Below, one piece after another: positions 56,831-57,263 of a DNA stretch of 57,263 nucleotides. The notes beneath the pieces were generated by a model. That model was not told the DNA's origin, searched no databases, and worked only from the letters and a program-made list of their open reading frames with translations. Every line of letters starts with the position of its first letter. The stretch's first letter is position 1. Origin of the DNA: a bacterium (GTDB lineage Bacteria; Patescibacteriota; Minisyncoccia; UBA6257; JAUSGH01); assembly GCA_030649055.1 (NCBI GenBank), contig JAUSGH010000004.1, positions 1 to 57,263 on the forward strand, in the 5' to 3' direction. A program made the position numbers and the translations under genes.

Positions 56831-56836
56831 AAGAAT

Positions 56837-57166
56837 ATGGTAAAAGCATTATCCAAAAATGACGTGAGGGATGTTGTTCAAAAAGTTCTAGAACCATTTG
56901 CCGCCGCAGTCCAGACCGATTTCAAAAAAGTCAATGAACGGCTGGACAACATTGAAGTTGAGGTCCACGCAACGAAAATCGGCCTGCAAGAAGTAAAAGC
57001 TGAGGTGCGAGAGATGAAAGAAAATGCGAGCGAGTTGTTCACAAAACTTGATAAGTTCATTACGCTTTACGAAACGCAAAGGCAAGAATTCGCGATATTA
57101 AGCACTCATTTGCGTCGCCTTGAAGAACGAATAGATAAGCTGGAAACTCGGCGCATCCAGCAATAG
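56837..57166 (+). CDS. Small coiled-coil protein
   Basis: It has 109 residues, almost wholly alpha-helical. The sequence ALSKNDVRDVVQKVLEPFAA is followed by heptads (FKKVNERLDNIEVEVHATK, EVKAEVREMKENASELFTKL, HLRRLEERIDKLETRR). There is no TM helix. Similar short coiled-coil proteins are common in Parcubacteria, some near toxin-antitoxin genes; no partner is visible. It probably has a leaderless transcript from the promoter above. Confidence 0.7.
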   Translation: MVKALSKNDVRDVVQKVLEPFAAAVQTDFKKVNERLDNIEVEVHATKIGLQEVKAEVREMKENASELFTKLDKFITLYETQRQEFAILSTHLRRLEERIDKLETRRIQQ

Positions 57167-57204
57167 GGAATAAGGGGTTTTTTGCGTCTTTTGCAGGATA
57201 TTAC

Positions 57205-57232
57205 CTGTCGCACAATAATCATTTTGCGACAG
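57205..57232. repeat. Inverted repeat in the spacer next to the 16S end
   Basis: CTGTCGCA (57205-57212) and TGCGACAG (57225-57232) are perfect, with a 12-base loop. There is no T tract on either side. It may be a processing stem in the rRNA spacer. Confidence 0.6.
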
Positions 57233-57252
57233 AATAGTTATTCCTCCTTTTC

Positions 57253-57263
57253 TAAAGGAGGTG
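57253..57263 (-). rRNA. Probable 3' end of 16S rRNA (partial, runs off the window)
   Basis: On the minus strand the window starts CACCTCCTTTAG, the conserved anti-Shine-Dalgarno tail of 16S rRNA. Immediately after it AAAGGAGG can pair back with CCTCCTTT (57254-57261/57243-57250, 3-base loop). The alternative is a very strong plus-strand Shine-Dalgarno (AAAGGAGGTG) for a gene beyond the window. A contig breaking in an rRNA operon is common, which favours 16S. Confidence 0.5.

Noticed and set aside
1-57263. CRISPR array or cas genes
   Set aside because: No regularly spaced repeats with unique spacers; the repeats seen are palindromic elements or short tandems.
1-57263. Prophage or conjugative element
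   Set aside because: No integrase, capsid, terminase, portal or relaxase genes; the accessory DNA is small repeats and TIR elements.

Overview
The window looks like a metagenomic contig from a Candidate Phyla Radiation (Patescibacteria) genome, most likely Parcubacteria. Signs of this are the short, compact proteins, a Parcubacteria-style type IV pilus gene set with repeat-encoded prepilin leaders, bL9 present, several small conserved CPR-type genes of unknown function, and many palindromic repeats inside and between genes (including the repeat that encodes PELVEG). TGA is used as a normal stop (for example gltX, pgk and the first kinase) and a class II release factor is present, so this is not one of the UGA=Gly lineages. 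This assignment is inferred from gene content; no search was run.

Layout. 1-1.5 kb: C-terminus of an LPXTG-type surface protein, a decayed GAF-domain fragment, and tRNA-Thr(CGU) with a structured repeat tail. 1.5-4 kb: prfB-like release factor without domain 1, then ftsE and ftsX. 4.0-4.5 kb: no convincing gene, but a promoter, about nine nested or consecutive helices and a closing hairpin, read here as an unassigned structured RNA. 4.5-11.3 kb: nadE, an EEP-fold phosphatase, zwf and gnd (oxidative pentose phosphate pair), a cupredoxin, and a tRNA dihydrouridine synthase with an in-frame palindromic insertion. 11.3-13.5 kb: small proteins, tRNA-Gln(CUG), a GIY-YIG protein and Fe/Mn superoxide dismutase. 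13.6-20.3 kb: type IV pilus assembly (pilB-like, pilC-like, five pilin-like genes), broken up by repeats. 20.4-27.5 kb: response regulator, acyltransferase-like protein, ThiF/E1-like enzyme, convergent Acg-type nitroreductase and two histidine kinases.

27.5-36.5 kb: fmt, def, a small RNA locus with a 12-codon reading frame, thpR, a CtpA-type protease, bL9, bL27, a type II NADH dehydrogenase, pgk, a DHH phosphoesterase, RNase HI and RNase P RNA. 36.5-44.7 kb: DUF2079 membrane protein, response regulator, DUF1059, DEAD-box helicase, ABC-F ATPase, a DUF3494 ice-binding-like surface protein, tRNA-Gln(UUG), an HTH protein and dnaX. 44.9-56.8 kb: a DUF4015 protein, then a cell-division and wall block of scpA, scpB, D,D-carboxypeptidase, mraY, hypothetical, amidohydrolase, ftsW, murG, gltX and an M23 peptidase. 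The window ends with a coiled-coil gene and what is probably the 3' tip of a minus-strand 16S rRNA.

Two themes cut across genes. First, repeat families sit at gene starts or inside genes. One family of about 116-125 bp has terminal inverted repeats and 7-bp target duplications; it has three copies and one relic, and one copy lies in the leader of a pilin gene. A second family (TTCGCGATATTTGCGAA) abuts five start codons. A third has TGTCATYC termini. Second, many genes have a -10-like hexamer 6-7 nt before ATG and no Shine-Dalgarno sequence, suggesting leaderless transcripts, while nadE, bL27 and a zinc-ribbon gene keep clear Shine-Dalgarno sites. The strongest candidates for undescribed biology are the 4.1-4.5 kb RNA and the acyltransferase/ThiF/nitroreductase cassette beside signalling genes.
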